This document shows, in pieces, positions 56,494 through 63,911 of a stretch of DNA of 64,000 nucleotides. The DNA comes from Dokdonia sinensis (GTDB taxonomy: Bacteria; Bacteroidota; Bacteroidia; Flavobacteriales; Flavobacteriaceae). The notes under the pieces were generated by a model. It was not told where the DNA came from and ran no database searches. It worked only from the letters and a program-made list of their open reading frames with translations. The stretch is from assembly GCF_003688895.1 (NCBI RefSeq), contig NZ_REFV01000012.1:1-64000 (forward strand). Direction: 5' to 3'. How positions within the stretch are numbered: the first letter of the stretch is position 1; every line of letters starts with the position of its first letter. The translations under genes and the position numbers were made by a program.

Positions 56494-57264
56494 TTAAAAT
56501 GTGTAACGAGCCCCAGCAAAAATGCTATAATTAAGCTCTCTATCATTAGGCATATTCTGAATCAAAGGCAATTGTACAGCAAGGTCAAAAGTCATATTCT
56601 TCCCTGCATATTGTATCCCCTGTGCATAGAGCAATTGATACCAATCCCGCTCTACCAAGAGCGCATTTGTATACTCAAAATAAAGATTTAACTGCTTGTT
56701 GGGGTATTGCGGTTTTAGAAGTGGTAGCCCAAAACCTAGTTTTGCTCTAAATTCATCTAAGGTTCCGTCTGGCATCCAGTTGTATCCTACTTCAGTAGAA
56801 ATTCCATACTTCAAGGTTTCGTAGCCCGATACAAGACCGTAATATCCAGCATATTTTCCGGTGCTGAGTTCCATAATATCGAGTTCTTCTCCGGTGGGCA
56901 ATGTTTGTAATGTCTTTGCCACCATTCTAAAGGTCTTACCCGTAGCATCTTTTCTAAAGAATTGATACTTCCCTAACACCTTAATATCGGCAAGAGCATT
57001 ACCTCCTGCTGCCCCATCTTTAAAATCGTAATCTATATAAGGTAGATGTACTGCTACAAGAGAATTAGACGTTGGTAAATAGTGTAGCATAAGCGGCACG
57101 TAAAGCGCCGAAAGCCGCTCCGTATCCCTATACTCTATTAATGTTTTTGTTGTAAAACTATTACCTCCCAGCATTATAGGCTTATCTGCTGTAATAGGAG
57201 GTCCTTGTGAGTACGCTTTCGCGAAAGCGCAAACAAGCATAATCCCTGTTATAATATATTTCAT
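56494..57264 (-). CDS. Outer-membrane beta-barrel-like protein
   Basis: A 256-residue protein with a signal peptide (MKYIITGIMLVCAFAKAYSQG). It is rich in alternating beta-strands such as ALYVPLMLHYLP, LVAVHLPYIDYDF, TEVGYNWMP and AKLGFGLPLL. It ends in YSIFAGARYTF, a typical barrel-closing strand with terminal Phe. It resembles small transporter-type outer-membrane proteins found next to metal-resistance genes; the family name is not certain. It lies 19 bp before the HMA-protein gene on the minus strand, probably one operon. Palindrome copy 13 encodes AFAKA inside the signal peptide. Confidence 0.78.
   Translation of the reverse strand: MKYIITGIMLVCAFAKAYSQGPPITADKPIMLGGNSFTTKTLIEYRDTERLSALYVPLMLHYLPTSNSLVAVHLPYIDYDFKDGAAGGNALADIKVLGKYQFFRKDATGKTFRMVAKTLQTLPTGEELDIMELSTGKYAGYYGLVSGYETLKYGISTEVGYNWMPDGTLDEFRAKLGFGLPLLKPQYPNKQLNLYFEYTNALLVERDWYQLLYAQGIQYAGKNMTFDLAVQLPLIQNMPNDRELNYSIFAGARYTF
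57215..57228. repeat. GCTTTCGCGAAAGC palindrome, copy 13 (in a signal peptide)
   Basis: Perfect 16-bp copy coding for AFAKA at residues 13-17, at the end of the hydrophobic core and next to the expected cleavage site of the outer-membrane protein. Confidence 0.95.
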
Positions 57265-57384
57265 AATTGTGTTTTTGATTATAGTTTCTTAAAATGGAGA
57301 CTACACAAGAAGTGGAGTCCCAAGCGCGCACATTTCTGTTTAAGGTATGAACGCCATATTAAGTCCGCAATCGCGGATGCTAAA

Positions 57385-57801
57385 TCAAATCAAATACTGC
57401 TCGAAGAGGCTTTGGAAGTCGTGCGTAATCAATGGTGGCGGATAGCCGTCAAAAGGAACAAAGTATTGTTCTAGCCCTTGAAATAAATCTACGTAAGAAT
57501 ACGTAAATGCTGAAACAAAAACGATTTGGTCTAAAGAAAATGACTCAAATTGTATTTTGAGTTCATCTTGACCTTCTATAATTATCTTCTCATCCTTGCA
57601 ACAGTCAGATTTTACTTCTTGGTCACATCCGTAACGGTTTGCTAGTGCCATTTCCATTGCACAAGGCTGGGCATCACCAAAATACGCCACATCCATCAAG
57701 TGTCCTCCACAGTAGTGCTTTGCAATACTGAAAGAAGATGTAGACCCGACCACAAGAAATGCGAGTAAGAAAGCTGTTATCTGACGTAAGAATTGTTTCA
57801 T
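57385..57801 (-). CDS. HYC_CC_PP family protein
   Basis: A 138-residue secreted or membrane-anchored protein. The N-terminal hydrophobic segment (about 8-25) is followed by the motif set that names the family: HYCGG near residue 29, a CC pair in DCCKDE near 71, and PPP in GYPPPLI near 120. Four or more further Cys residues could bind metal. Members usually sit beside HMA and outer-membrane metal-transport genes in Bacteroidota, as here. It lies 120 bp upstream of the outer-membrane protein gene. That gap holds a small inverted repeat (TCCGC-AATC-GCGGA, 57364-57377). Confidence 0.85.
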   Translation of the reverse strand: MKQFLRQITAFLLAFLVVGSTSSFSIAKHYCGGHLMDVAYFGDAQPCAMEMALANRYGCDQEVKSDCCKDEKIIIEGQDELKIQFESFSLDQIVFVSAFTYSYVDLFQGLEQYFVPFDGYPPPLITHDFQSLFEQYLI

Positions 57802-57890
57802 TTAATGTGTAAAATTACAAAAATCGCGCCTAAAGCAAATTAATTAGCATTAATTTATGCTTAATTCCCGAGGCGTGAGGTATTTGCATA

Positions 57891-57924
57891 AAAAAGAGAC
57901 TTATCTCACGATAAATCTCTTTTT
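57891..57924 (-). terminator. Terminator after the 74-residue ORF
   Basis: AAAAAGAGA (57891-57899) pairs with TCTCTTTTT (57916-57924), extended by TTAT/ATAA past one mismatch, around a 6-nt loop. It lies 17 bp past the stop of the minus-strand gene at 57942 and could serve either strand. Confidence 0.75.
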
Positions 57925-57941
57925 CTTTAGGGGGTTATTTA

Positions 57942-58166
57942 CTAAGCGGGATCCGGTCTTCCCTTCAATCGCTTCTCTATTTTGCGCTTTTTTTCAGTGA
58001 GACGTTTCATAACGTCCATTAATTCACTGTCTTTCGTCGTTTTATAAACCTCGTTCAATGCTAATATAAGACGCTTTGCTTCTCGAGAAGCTACAACTCT
58101 GTCACTGGTAGACATGTTGCTCATCTTTTCATTTTCAAATGCGAGGGCTTCATTTAAAATATCCAT
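57942..58166 (-). CDS. Small charged helical protein of unknown function
   Basis: A 74-residue protein starting at ATG 58166; a TTG two codons upstream is less likely. It is rich in Lys, Arg and Glu, predicted mostly helical (EAKRLILALNEVYKTTKDSELMDVMKRLTEKKRKIEKRLKGR), with no membrane segment or Cys. A proper terminator follows. Similar short proteins occur in flavobacteria without known function. The basic C-terminus might bind nucleic acid or ribosome, which is only a guess. Confidence 0.7.
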   Translation of the reverse strand: MDILNEALAFENEKMSNMSTSDRVVASREAKRLILALNEVYKTTKDSELMDVMKRLTEKKRKIEKRLKGRPDPA

Positions 58167-58318
58167 GTACAATAATTTTGGACAAATTAAGCGCTTATTA
58201 ATATTTTGACCAAATTAATTGCATAGATTCTTGCTATGTACAGAAATTTTTCTTTTATGGAGGACAGAATTGAGCATTCATTATGTTTAAAACGCGTAAT
58301 TTTAGCTAAAACCAAACT

Positions 58319-58795
58319 ATGAAAAAGAGGCTTTTCTTAATATTTTTAATGTGCATTGCCGTATCCTGTGCGCAAAGCAATGATGAGTCCACTACAAATG
58401 ATGGTACCACTGGCACTACCCCAAGCATCACCGGTGTAGTGGTAGATGGTGTGGCAAATGCTTACACCTTTAATGTAACAGTTCAAAGTCCAGATACAGG
58501 TTGTGATCAATATGCAGACTGGTGGGAAGTACTATCTCTCACTGGCGACCTACTTTATCGTCGTATTCTGGCACATAGCCATGTGGATGAGCAACCTTTT
58601 ACACGCTCTGGTGGTCCTGTGGAGATTGACGCAAACCAAACTGTACTTGTACGCTTACATATGAATACGACTGGATACAGTGTAAACGGTTTTCGGGGTT
58701 CTGCCGTAGGAGGTTTTACAGGGTATACCTTTCCCGATGGATTTGCCACAGCATTAGAGAATAGCGCGCCACAACCTGCAGGTTGCGCTTTTTAA
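58319..58795 (+). CDS. Lipoprotein of unknown function
   Basis: A 158-residue lipoprotein with lipobox AVSC (C17) and a Ser/Thr/Asn-rich tether (residues 20-36). The compact domain of about 115 residues shows beta-type patterns (GVANAYTFNVTVQSP, VEIDANQTVLVRLHMN) and two Cys (C62 and C156) that could form a disulfide linking its ends. No family is recognised. A TAATTTTA box (58297-58304) lies 14 bp before the ATG. The last 4 bp overlap the convergent TolC-like gene. Confidence 0.75.
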   Translation: MKKRLFLIFLMCIAVSCAQSNDESTTNDGTTGTTPSITGVVVDGVANAYTFNVTVQSPDTGCDQYADWWEVLSLTGDLLYRRILAHSHVDEQPFTRSGGPVEIDANQTVLVRLHMNTTGYSVNGFRGSAVGGFTGYTFPDGFATALENSAPQPAGCAF

Positions 58796-60207
58796 ATAGC
58801 TACACCTGCTGTTTGATAGTAATTTAAAATTCTTACTTGAAGCTCATACTCGTACTTTGCAGTTGCCAAGCTCACTTGAGCATTCTCTAGATTATTCTTG
58901 CTAGCAATATATTCAACACTTGTAGAAACTCCATTTTCAAAACGGATCTCATTAATCCGAAAAGATTCTGCGTAGGCTGCAACCTGCTTTTCTAAAACAT
59001 TATAGCGATCATATGCGGCTTGCATCGTATTATAAGATTGCTCGATGGCTTGTTTAATCTCTATTTCCGTTCTTTCTAGAGCAACCTGAGCTTCTTGCTT
59101 TTTAATTTTTTCCAGAGCGATATTATTTTTCGCTCGAAAACCATTAAATATTGGTACACTGACAGCTACTCCCATTACCGAATTGAGGTTATTATCAAAC
59201 TGATCTCGGTATGTAATTTCCTCTGCAGTAAATGAAGTCTGATTTGTAAGCACTGGAATCGTCTGGTTATCCAGATTTACAAAGTCTCCAGTCTCCTGTA
59301 TTGCGGTTCCGCTCTCTGTAAATAAACGCGCCGCACTCGAGTAGTTTGTACCCAAATTTGCAAAAACGTTAATTTCTGGAATATACTGAGCACGGGCCAC
59401 TGCTACTCCTTTTTGAGCCGCTTGAACTCTCAAACTACGCGCTTTAAAGGTTGGGAAATTCTCCTGTGCGCTTGCAAAAACTTCTTGCACGGAAGCTTCA
59501 TAGGGTTGAAAATTAATGAGAATATCAAGTTGAGAAGCCTCTATTTTTTCGGACGTATTCAGTAATTGGTTCAGATTGAGTGTTGCCGTTTTCAGATTAT
59601 TTCTTGCTAGAATAAGCGCCGCCTCGTCATTAGAAATTTGCCCCTGCAGGTCGCGAAATTCAGCTGGATTTCCAGTTTCTTCTGCAAACAGTGTTTCTAA
59701 TCGCTTTACCTGCTCATTTGTACTTTCAAGTCTCGTTGCCGTGAGGCTTACAACGTCTCGCGCATTAAGCACTTGAAGAAAGGCTAGAGTAACATTAATG
59801 GCCAAGTTTTGCTTTGCCTCAGCTGTTTCCATCTCACTTGCCGCGCGGTTGAGCTTGGATTGTTTAAGGCTATTCAGTAATCGAAAACCGTTAAAGACTA
59901 CCGCATCTAGACCCAATCGAGCATTTGAAAAAGTGAGTTCCTCGTTTACAAAGTCATTTGTAAACGGGTCAATGCTCCGTCCTCTAGAAATACCGAGATT
60001 GTAATCTCCATTTATACTAGGCAACAGGGCGTTGCGATTTTGCTTATAATTTACACTTGCTGTTTCATAAGTAAGCTGTGCTGCTTCCAGATCAAGATTG
60101 TTTTTAAATGCAATCTTGAGGCAATCTTCGAGTGTATATGTTTTGCTTTGCGCAAAAATGTGAGTAGACCCAAAAAGCACAAGCCCTATTAAAATTCTAT
60201 ATTTCAT
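58792..60207 (-). CDS. TolC-family outer-membrane efflux protein
   Basis: A 471-residue protein with signal peptide (MKYRILIGLVLFGSTHIFAQ). The TolC layout has two repeated halves of beta strands and long coiled-coil helices: YTLEDCLKIAFKNNLDLEAAQLTYETA in half one and VAVSVPIFNGFRAKNNIALEKIKKQEAQ in half two. It forms the outer-membrane duct of tripartite efflux systems. The ABC ATPase and FtsX-type permeases lie directly upstream on the same strand, so it probably serves a MacB-like exporter. The periplasmic adaptor gene is not in the window and may lie to the right. Confidence 0.93.
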   Translation of the reverse strand: MKYRILIGLVLFGSTHIFAQSKTYTLEDCLKIAFKNNLDLEAAQLTYETASVNYKQNRNALLPSINGDYNLGISRGRSIDPFTNDFVNEELTFSNARLGLDAVVFNGFRLLNSLKQSKLNRAASEMETAEAKQNLAINVTLAFLQVLNARDVVSLTATRLESTNEQVKRLETLFAEETGNPAEFRDLQGQISNDEAALILARNNLKTATLNLNQLLNTSEKIEASQLDILINFQPYEASVQEVFASAQENFPTFKARSLRVQAAQKGVAVARAQYIPEINVFANLGTNYSSAARLFTESGTAIQETGDFVNLDNQTIPVLTNQTSFTAEEITYRDQFDNNLNSVMGVAVSVPIFNGFRAKNNIALEKIKKQEAQVALERTEIEIKQAIEQSYNTMQAAYDRYNVLEKQVAAYAESFRINEIRFENGVSTSVEYIASKNNLENAQVSLATAKYEYELQVRILNYYQTAGVAI

Positions 60208-60236
60208 CCTGATTATTTTTGATTGACGTTTATCCT

Positions 60237-60911
60237 CTATTCCTTCGAACGGTCCCGCATCCCATCTAAAAGATGAATCGTACGTGTCCCATAAGAAGCA
60301 TTAGACTCCGAGTGTGTTGCCTGAATAATGGTGACACCTTCTTTATTTAAGTCTCTAAAAAGTTCCATAATCTCCGTACTCTGTTGTGAGTTGAGATTCC
60401 CCGTAGGCTCATCTGCCAGTATGAGTTTGGGCTTTGCGACGAGTGCTCGCGCAATTCCTACGAGTTGTTGTTGCCCTCCACTTAATTGGCTCGGAAACAG
60501 ATCCTTTTTTCCCACGATATTAAAACGGTCCAGCATATCTGCCACCAGCGCTTTGCGTTCTGAACTTTTTACATTTTTATAGAGCAAGGGCGTCTCAATG
60601 TTTTCGTACACCGTAAGCTCATCGATCAAATGGTATTGTTGGAAAACAAAACCAATATATTCCTTATAAAGTTTTGACCTGCTCTTCTCTTTCATCGCGT
60701 GCACAGGCTCGTCCAGAAAATCATATTCTCCTTCTTGAAAACCATCCAACATCCCAATCACATTAAGCAAAGTAGATTTCCCAGAGCCAGAAGGCCCCAT
60801 AATGGAAATAAACTCGCCCTCTTGTACCTCGAGGTTTAAATCATTTAAAAGAAAGATTCTTCGGCCACCTTGTGTGACCCATTTGTAGATGTTTTTTAGT
60901 TGTAGTAGCAT
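60237..60911 (-). CDS. ABC transporter ATP-binding protein (MacB/LolD type)
   Basis: A 224-residue ATPase. Walker A is GPSGSGKST, signature LSGGQQQ, Walker B LILADEPTGNL, and the switch His is in IQATHSES. YHLIDELTVYENIETPLLY marks the LolD/MacB/FtsE subfamily. It energises the FtsX-type permease encoded upstream (61164-63554) and probably feeds the TolC protein downstream. LSGGQQQLVG differs slightly from the common LSGGQQQRV: the usual Arg after QQQ is Leu. A 252-bp repeat-rich gap separates it from the permease gene, which is unusual for such partners. Confidence 0.92.
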   Translation of the reverse strand: MLLQLKNIYKWVTQGGRRIFLLNDLNLEVQEGEFISIMGPSGSGKSTLLNVIGMLDGFQEGEYDFLDEPVHAMKEKSRSKLYKEYIGFVFQQYHLIDELTVYENIETPLLYKNVKSSERKALVADMLDRFNIVGKKDLFPSQLSGGQQQLVGIARALVAKPKLILADEPTGNLNSQQSTEIMELFRDLNKEGVTIIQATHSESNASYGTRTIHLLDGMRDRSKE

Positions 60912-60930
60912 AAGTGTATTTTTGTTGTCA

Positions 60931-60948
60931 TTTCCGCGTAGGCGGAAA
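60931..60948. repeat. Inverted repeat TTTCCGC-GTAG-GCGGAAA
   Basis: A perfect 7-bp stem with a 4-nt loop in the gap between the ABC ATPase and permease genes. The same type of element (CCGC-N4-GCGG core) occurs at 61089-61108 and, more weakly, at 57364-57377. It has no T-run. Confidence 0.8.
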
Positions 60949-61088
60949 TCTCATCCCGCCTATCACGATTATTATTTTCATTCTAAAGTTTTCGATACAA
61001 GCCTCGCTTCCCTTCCGACTCACGCTTCGGCTACACAGTGCAGGCGCTCAGGGGGCGTCGGGATCACTCAACCACCTTTGATTTGGCT

Positions 61089-61108
61089 ATATCCGCGAAG
61101 GCGGATAT
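61089..61108. repeat. Inverted repeat ATATCCGC-GAAG-GCGGATAT
   Basis: A perfect 8-bp stem with a GAAG loop, same core as the element at 60931. It lies 55 bp beyond the stop of the permease gene on its strand. Confidence 0.8.
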
Positions 61109-61163
61109 CTCTTGCACCTTAGTGTTGTGCTTTTTATACACTTTCGCTAAAGCGTACTCAAAA

Positions 61164-63554
61164 TTATTCTTTCCTTAAAGCACCTATTGGGTTTCTGAGC
61201 GCGGCTTTTATACTTTGTAAACTCACGGTGAGTAACGCCACAAATAGTGCACAAAGTCCTGTAAAGATGAATGGCTCCCAGCCTATAGAAATACGATAGG
61301 CAAATTCCTGTAGCCAATTATTCATCACATAATATGCTAGCGGAAAGGCAATGATTAACGCTATTCCCACGAGCTTGATAAAGTCTGTAGATAGTAGTTT
61401 TGTAATGCCAAAAACACTTGCGCCTAGTACTTTACGTATACCGATTTCCTTGTCGCGTTGCTCTGCGGTAAATGCTGCTAGGCCGAAAAGACCGAGACAG
61501 GCTACAAAGATGGCTAGGATAGAAAAAATAAGTCCTATTTGCGCTGTACGCTGTTCGGCTTCGTAAAGTTTTTCTGTGTTTTTATCTAAGAACGAATAAT
61601 CAAATGCTCCGCCAGGAATGATCTCTTTAAAATCTGCTTCAAAAGTAGATAATGTTGTTGAGAGGTCGCTTTCGCGAAAGCGTACCAATAAATAGTTTTT
61701 ATATTCTCCTATAGGCCTATTATGAAAAGCATAAGCGCCTATGGGTGCACGTAGTGAGGTGAAGTTAAAATCGTCTACCACGCCTCTTATGTAGGCATTA
61801 CTTCCTAACTGTGCGTTTATTTTTTTACCTATGGCTTCTTCTGGACTAAGGCCTAGATATGCTACCGCTTTTTTGTTTAATAACACCTCTACAATAGTAT
61901 CTGAGCGTTGCTTTACTCTGGGCAACGGTTGTCCAGCAAGTAGCTTTAAATTGAGTACATCTACAATGGCTGCATCACTATGATTGGTTTGGAGATTGGT
62001 CCCAGATTCATCTTGGTCGTTTTTACGCAGTGTGCGGCCACTTACACCTAGTCCCGGGTAGCCCTGTGCGAGTGATACACTCTGGACTATAGGGTTGTTT
62101 TTAAATTTATTAAGGAGCGCATCTTCAGACTTGTTCTCTAATGCAACTGTTGCGTTTATGGCCAAGACTTGATTAGGGTTAAAACCTAAGTCCTTCGTCT
62201 GCATAAACGTCATTTGTTTGTACATAACAGCAACGCTCACAATTAATATGACTGAGGCGGCAAACTGCACCACCACAAGTCCTTTGCGCACTAATTTTGC
62301 TGCTCCCTTTCTAGCTGGAGAGGGGTTCATTATTTCTTTGGGTGAAAATTTAGAGAGATGTAATGCTGGGTACGATCCAGCCACTAGCGTAGTAATAATC
62401 CATACGCCTAGGAGCAAGAAAAGAAAGGTAGGAGAGAGTACCTCTGCTACAACTATCGTTCTGCTTGTAATATCGTTAAAAAATGGTAGTGCAACTATAG
62501 TGAGTACAATCCCAAGTGCAATAGCAATCCCAGTAATTAAAAATGTTTCCGTATAAAATCTGAGTATGAGGCTTTGTGTAGATGCTCCTAACGTTTTACT
62601 TATGCCTACATCTTTTGTGCGCTTTTGAGAGCGCGCTGTCGTAAGATTCATATAATTAATGCAGGCAATAATAAGTATAAGAAAAGCTAGTAGTGTGAGA
62701 TTGCGCACTTCATTAATATCCCCGTCACGCTTGCTGTAACTATCCAGGTAACCTCCAGAATATAAGTGGACCTCCTCCAACGGTTGTAAGCCGAAGGAGT
62801 ACCATTGGTCTTCTTTAACCACATTCTTATTTAAAGTTGTTTGGATCTTACTTACAACCTCATCTATGTTTGTGTTGTCTACTGTATATATGTAGGTTTC
62901 AAAACTAGAATTACTCCAAGAAGGGTTTTTATAAAAATTGAGGGTTTTAAAAGAGCCTACCATTGCCGCATCTAGGGTGCTGTTGCTAGGCAAATCTTCG
63001 TATACTCCGGTCACTTCAAGTTCGAGGCCATTATCTATGTTTAGGGTTTTCCCTATAATATCTATCGTTCCAAAATACTGTAAAGCACGACTTTGAGAAA
63101 GTGCAACTGCATTAGGCTTATCTAACGCTTTTTGACCATTGCCACGCAGGAAGGGGACATTAAAAATTTGGAACAACTCGGCGTCTGCCCAGTACAAATC
63201 CTTTTCTATAAACTGCTCGTCTCCAGCTTTTACAAAAGCATTTCCGCCAAAGTTATGACGATACATACGTGATGCTTTCTTAACCTCAGGAATGTCTGCC
63301 ACAATTGCTGGAGCGAGGGCTGCGGGAGCGTTTGTCCACGTTTCTTCGCCCTGGTCGCCATCTGTAAAGAGAAGGACACGCTGTATATTTTCTTTTTGAG
63401 CATACATCGTGTCAAAACTGCGCTCGTGACTTATAAATAAAAAAAGCAGTAATGTTATCGCTAGTCCCACAGAAAGGCCTAGAATATTGAGTACAGAAAA
63501 CTTAGGGTCTGATCGTAAGTTTCGCCAAGCAATTTTAATGTGGTTCTTAAACAT
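61164..63554 (-). CDS. FtsX/MacB-type ABC transporter permease
   Basis: A 796-residue permease. An N-terminal helix (LNILGLSVGLAITLLLFLFIS) precedes a large periplasmic MacB-like domain (about 45-270). FtsX helices follow at about 280-400 (LTLLAFLILIIACINYMNLTTARSQKR). A second MacB-like domain is near 440-660, and the last helices start at about 670 (IGLIFSILAIFVACLGLFGLAAFTAEQRDKEIGIRKVLGAS) and close with AALRNPIGALRKE. Such tandem permeases export peptides or lipophilic compounds through a TolC partner. Another permease end lies just upstream (63912-64000). Palindrome copy 14 encodes VRFRESD in the second periplasmic domain. Confidence 0.93.
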   Translation of the reverse strand: MFKNHIKIAWRNLRSDPKFSVLNILGLSVGLAITLLLFLFISHERSFDTMYAQKENIQRVLLFTDGDQGEETWTNAPAALAPAIVADIPEVKKASRMYRHNFGGNAFVKAGDEQFIEKDLYWADAELFQIFNVPFLRGNGQKALDKPNAVALSQSRALQYFGTIDIIGKTLNIDNGLELEVTGVYEDLPSNSTLDAAMVGSFKTLNFYKNPSWSNSSFETYIYTVDNTNIDEVVSKIQTTLNKNVVKEDQWYSFGLQPLEEVHLYSGGYLDSYSKRDGDINEVRNLTLLAFLILIIACINYMNLTTARSQKRTKDVGISKTLGASTQSLILRFYTETFLITGIAIALGIVLTIVALPFFNDITSRTIVVAEVLSPTFLFLLLGVWIITTLVAGSYPALHLSKFSPKEIMNPSPARKGAAKLVRKGLVVVQFAASVILIVSVAVMYKQMTFMQTKDLGFNPNQVLAINATVALENKSEDALLNKFKNNPIVQSVSLAQGYPGLGVSGRTLRKNDQDESGTNLQTNHSDAAIVDVLNLKLLAGQPLPRVKQRSDTIVEVLLNKKAVAYLGLSPEEAIGKKINAQLGSNAYIRGVVDDFNFTSLRAPIGAYAFHNRPIGEYKNYLLVRFRESDLSTTLSTFEADFKEIIPGGAFDYSFLDKNTEKLYEAEQRTAQIGLIFSILAIFVACLGLFGLAAFTAEQRDKEIGIRKVLGASVFGITKLLSTDFIKLVGIALIIAFPLAYYVMNNWLQEFAYRISIGWEPFIFTGLCALFVALLTVSLQSIKAALRNPIGALRKE
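61668..61681. repeat. GCTTTCGCGAAAGC palindrome, copy 14 (in permease gene)
   Basis: Perfect 16-bp copy read on the minus strand in the FRES frame. Confidence 0.95.
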
Positions 63555-63634
63555 AGTTTTGTCTTTTATGCGACGTCTGGAATTTCATCCCATTTTTCAC
63601 TAGTGTTATTTCCTTTTAAGAGGTGTGATATTAC

Positions 63635-63648
63635 GCTTTCGCGAAAGC
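63635..63648. repeat. GCTTTCGCGAAAGC palindrome, copy 15 (intergenic)
   Basis: Perfect 16-bp copy; the flanks TTAC and GGAAAAC are shared with copy 5 in gcvP. Confidence 0.95.
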
Positions 63649-63808
63649 GGAAAACTACCCATTTCCCAATCTGTTCTAATAAAGGTAACAATGATGCCAA
63701 AACTGTAAGTTTCTATTTATCAATACTTTACAACTAAATCGAAAGAATAGACTGTTCGATAATGATACACTCGCGTTCGGTAGTGATACAGGTTGTTTTT
63801 CTGGATAC

Positions 63809-63864
63809 GCTTTCGCGAAAGCGAACTCAAAAAAACACGACCAAAGAGAGAGCACAGCGGTAAA
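63809..63864 (+). repeat. Extended palindromic element (intergenic copy)
   Basis: GCTTTCGCGAAAGCGAACT, an A-rich spacer, then a 29-bp tail at 63836-63864 (CACGACCAAAG to CAGCGGTAAA). It matches the element inside the epimerase gene (18450-18506) with one mismatch in the tail. It includes palindrome copy 16. Confidence 0.88.
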
Positions 63865-63911
63865 GTGTAATAAAGCCAAGACCAAGCATCCCCCCTTTTT
63901 GGCTAAAGTAT

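Larger units (their letters stand above)
60912..61163. other. Repeat-rich intergenic region between ABC ATPase and permease genes
   Basis: 252 bp with no gene. It holds two CCGC-N4-GCGG hairpins, a GC-rich stretch between them (about 60990-61070, with CGACTCACGCTTCGGC and GGGGGCGTCGGGATCAC) unlike the local base composition, and a degraded palindrome ACTTTCGCTAAAGC (61140-61153). It looks like an accumulation site for small repeats in the middle of an exporter operon. Confidence 0.7.
63555..63911. other. Intergenic region between two permease genes
   Basis: 357 bp between the start of the 796-residue permease gene and the stop of another permease gene. It contains palindrome copies 15 (63635-63648) and 16 (63809-63822), the latter as part of an extended 56-bp element. 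A 69-codon minus-strand frame overlaps these repeats but shows no credible protein and is not called as a gene. Confidence 0.7.

Noticed and set aside
11923-63822. Palindromes as insertion-sequence ends or ordinary terminators
   Set aside because: No transposase gene is present, copies are not paired around cargo, most lie inside open genes, and none is followed by a T-run.
63676-63885. 69-codon minus-strand frame with a hydrophobic start
   Set aside because: It runs across two repeat elements, has no conserved feature, and its hydrophobic part is an accident of the repeat and AT-rich sequence.
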